Assembly: GCA_001897435.1 (NCBI GenBank)
Contig: MKSV01000003.1
Location: 62,001-126,000 of the forward strand
Direction of reading: 5' to 3'
Length of the DNA: 64,000 nucleotides
Source of the DNA: Acidobacteriales bacterium 59-55
GTDB taxonomy: Bacteria > Acidobacteriota > Terriglobia > Terriglobales > Acidobacteriaceae
Every line of letters begins with the position of its first letter. Position 1 is the first letter of the stretch. Below, piece after piece: positions 61,745 to 64,000 of the stretch. Both the position numbers and the translations under genes were made by a program. The notes below the pieces were generated by a model that saw nothing but the letters and a program-made list of their open reading frames with translations, made no database searches and was not told the DNA's origin.

Positions 61745-61826
61745 GTGCGGTCCTTCTCTGCTTAGATGCTGTTTAAAAACTTCCATGACAGATTACAGGG
61801 GTGCGGGTGGCAGCAGGAACAAAGAC

Positions 61827-61890
61827 GAAATACAGGGGTCTCTCCACTGCGCCACGCGATGAAGCCGCGTGGCTTCGGTCGAGATGACGT
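61827..61890 (-). repeat. A-type repeat, minus orientation
   Basis: AAATACAGGGGTCTCTCCAC, inner palindrome CCACGCG / CGCGTGG, CTTCGGTCGAGATGACGT. The 287-base SIS to PIG-L gap holds nothing else recognised. Confidence 0.85.
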
Positions 61891-62031
61891 TTTTAGAGGC
61901 TGTAGAAGTCGGGGCATCGGGGATCGGGTCATCAGGGCGAATCGGTTCTTACGGACTGCGCCCACGCAGCCATCGACTGGCGTGGGCGCAATGCGTAGAT
62001 CGTACTACTCGGCAGGGCCAGACACCGAGAC

Positions 62032-64000
62032 CTATTGTCCGGCGGCCGGTGCGGTTTTGAGTTCAGGATTCTTGCCGGCGCTGATCAGGTTCGCCATGAT
62101 GCGGAACGAGCCGGGAACGCCGTCGGGCATCTGACGGAAGAAGGCGTAGGCGAGATAGACATAAGTGCCCTTGCCATAGCGCGCGTAGAGCAGGCCGCCC
62201 TTCTGCGGGTCCTGATTGGTGTCGTGGGTTTCGGTGAGAGCGATGTATTTGGGATCCCACTCGCGCATGAAGTCGTGGCCGCGCTCTTCAACCCAATTGT
62301 CGAAGTCCGCGGTGGTGATCTTGTTGGGCCAGTTGAACAGCGGGTCGCTGGGAGCGAGAATCTGGACGGCATTGTTCTCTTCGATCACCTTCTCGGGGTC
62401 GGAGGAGAGCGTGAGCGGGTAAGGGCCGTAGTTGTGGTCGTACTCGGGCGTCTGGTACTCAACGACGACGGTGCCTCCGTTCTTTGTGTAGTCGAGCAGG
62501 CGATTGTTGAAGGTGCGCAGCTCCGGGCGGGCGGCGTAGGCGCGGATGCCGAGGACGATGGCGTCGTACTGGGCCAGATTGCCCGAGGCGATGTCCTGCG
62601 CGGAGAGGAAGGTGACATGGACGCCGATGTCCTCGAGCGAGCGGGCGACGTCGTCGCCAGTGCCCATGACGTAGGCGACCTTCAGCCCAGGCGCGACCTT
62701 AACATCGACGCCGGTGGTGCGGTAGGTGGCGGGGCGATAGTAGGGATAGGGGCGCAGACCGGGATAGCCGACGGTGACGAACCCCTGGGTGTACTTTTGC
62801 CCGTCATAGTCGGCGACCGCGGTGATGGTGTAAGGCTTGGCCTGAACCGATTGCGGCGTGACGCGGAAGACGATGTTCTTCTCCTCGCCGTCGCGGGTGG
62901 TGGCGAAGTCGGCAACAGAGGGACTCGACGTCCATCCGCTGGGCAGATCGAGATGAACCTGCCCTTTTGCCGGACCCTTGACGCTGCTGCGGACTTCGAC
63001 CTGCAGGGCGAGCGTGCTGCTGGTGAGGGGAACGATGCCGGCCTGCGGCGAGACGAGCAGAGATATCGCAGGGGCAACCAGAAGAGGCTCAAGCACAGGC
63101 CCCGTGCCGGGGATGCGGTCAACGGTCTGCACGACGCCGTCGAGCTTGATCTGCACATTCCGGTAGTCCACCGTCGCTATGGCCGAGAGCGGATAGGGCG
63201 AGGTGGGCAGGTTGAGATAACGGGGGTCGTTAATGTCGTAGTAGGACTGCTCGAGATTGGGACGGCTGAAGTAGGGCTTGGTCAGCTCCGCCTGCTTCGG
63301 CGCGACCACGGCAAAGGTCTCGTCGCGGGTCTGGCCGGGAGCGATAGCGCCGGTGACGGGCGCCTTCGAGGTGAACGACCAGCCGGGGCCGACCTGTGAC
63401 TTCAGGTTGATTTTGGCGATGGAGACCGTATCCGGACTCTGGTTCGCGACGTGGACGTGGACGGTGAAATCCTGCCCGGGGATCACCGTCTGCGGCGTGG
63501 GCAACTGCGTCGACATATCGCCCATGGGACCGAAGCGGCGCGGGCTGACACCGTCGACGACGTTGGCCATCAGGGTCAATCCCAGCGACTGCTCGAGGGC
63601 GGTGTTGAACTCGCGCTGCTTGACGGTGAGTTCGTGGGTCATGTTGTAGCGAGCCTCGGCGGGGAGCTTGCTGCTACCGATTGCGGCGAGAAGATCGTTG
63701 GTCTGGGCGAGACCCCTGGCCAGCGCGGGAGCGCTTTTGGTGGGGTTGGCCGCGTCGAAGGCCTTCATGGCTTCATCGACCGTAGCGTTAAGCGCGTTCA
63801 GCTTCTGGCGCCACGCGGCCTGCTCGGCCTTGGGAGCGTAGCCGGCGATGCCGGCTAATGAGATATCAATACCGTCGAAGAAGCTCGTCTCATGCGGCGA
63901 GGCAGATACCCGCGAGGCGTAGAGATGATAACCCGAGTTCGCGGCGCCGGGCAGCGGAATGCCGATGCCGCCGTTCTGCGACTTCTGGTTGGCGAGACCC
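62032..64000 (-). CDS. PIG-L (LmbE) family protein, 3' part, runs off the right edge
   Basis: The frame is open from 62032 to the window end (reading GLANQKSQNGGIGIPLPGAA at the boundary), about 655 residues of a longer protein. It contains a NEW3/Ig-like domain (PGQDFTVHVHVANQSPDTVS), another beta region (VRSSVKGPAKGQVHLDLPSG), and a C-terminal ThuA/glutamine-amidotransferase-like part (VAYVMGTGDDVARSLEDIGVHVTFLSAQDI, AIVLGIRAYAAR, GGTVVVEYQTPEYD). This layout is typical of large Acidobacterial PIG-L deacetylases; the PIG-L catalytic domain itself must lie beyond the edge, so the call is by architecture. Confidence 0.75.
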   Translation of the reverse strand, partial: GLANQKSQNGGIGIPLPGAANSGYHLYASRVSASPHETSFFDGIDISLAGIAGYAPKAEQAAWRQKLNALNATVDEAMKAFDAANPTKSAPALARGLAQTNDLLAAIGSSKLPAEARYNMTHELTVKQREFNTALEQSLGLTLMANVVDGVSPRRFGPMGDMSTQLPTPQTVIPGQDFTVHVHVANQSPDTVSIAKINLKSQVGPGWSFTSKAPVTGAIAPGQTRDETFAVVAPKQAELTKPYFSRPNLEQSYYDINDPRYLNLPTSPYPLSAIATVDYRNVQIKLDGVVQTVDRIPGTGPVLEPLLVAPAISLLVSPQAGIVPLTSSTLALQVEVRSSVKGPAKGQVHLDLPSGWTSSPSVADFATTRDGEEKNIVFRVTPQSVQAKPYTITAVADYDGQKYTQGFVTVGYPGLRPYPYYRPATYRTTGVDVKVAPGLKVAYVMGTGDDVARSLEDIGVHVTFLSAQDIASGNLAQYDAIVLGIRAYAARPELRTFNNRLLDYTKNGGTVVVEYQTPEYDHNYGPYPLTLSSDPEKVIEENNAVQILAPSDPLFNWPNKITTADFDNWVEERGHDFMREWDPKYIALTETHDTNQDPQKGGLLYARYGKGTYVYLAYAFFRQMPDGVPGSFRIMANLISAGKNPELKTAPAAGQ

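Overview
The window looks like a chromosomal segment of an Acidobacteriota (class Terriglobia, Terriglobus/Granulicella/Edaphobacter type). The inference rests on gene content and style, not on a 16S gene: PEP-CTERM secreted proteins, a very large Oar-like TonB-dependent receptor with an N-terminal carboxypeptidase-like domain, BlaI/M56 pairs, DUF3857 transglutaminase-like proteins, a large PIG-L protein, polysaccharide-degrading enzymes, about 60% GC, and short-repeat-rich intergenic DNA. No rRNA, tRNA, CRISPR, integrase or intact insertion sequence was seen.

Layout. 0-16 kb: a PEP-CTERM gene family (one member frameshifted), an S9 peptidase, a sensor kinase, a BlaI/M56 regulatory pair with twin operators, HNH and ComF genes, a GH27 alpha-galactosidase and an acetyltransferase. 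16-19 kb: two paralogous outer-membrane barrel proteins in divergent orientation, one followed by a TlpA-type thioredoxin. 19-31 kb: a probable glycan-uptake locus (GH38 alpha-mannosidase, MFS transporter, DapA-family aldolase, GntR regulator, TonB-dependent receptor) tied together by three copies of a TGTCGACA palindrome. 31-36 kb: housekeeping cysS, tsaD and CCA-adding enzyme, a pectate-lyase fossil and a flavin amine oxidase. 37.7-41.6 kb: a formate-dehydrogenase-like molybdoenzyme with its DUF1641 partner. 41.8-45.1 kb: SDR/ArsR and DUF1772/HxlR units. 45.7-47.8 kb: kdsA and an OmpA-family gene, convergent. 48-64 kb: membrane and secreted unknowns, the DUF177-rpmF-plsX cluster, TauE/DUF1634, an SDR, two DUF3857 proteins, a GlmS-isomerase-like SIS protein, and the 3' part of a PIG-L gene that runs off the right edge.

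Most intergenic gaps are filled by four families of short hairpin repeats, called A, B, C and D here. A has a conserved outer stem around a palindrome that differs from copy to copy. B is MITE-like with terminal inverted repeats. C carries two tetraloop hairpins and often follows a GTTGCC-type hexanucleotide tract. D is a short unit with CCCGAAGGG. In my reading every copy left of about 45.65 kb is on the + strand and every copy right of about 48 kb is on the - strand, and base composition flips in the same interval. This points to a replication-polarity switch or an inversion junction near the kdsA-ompA gap and is the strongest unexplained signal here.

All calls come from reading the sequence and recalling family motifs; no database search or structure prediction was run.
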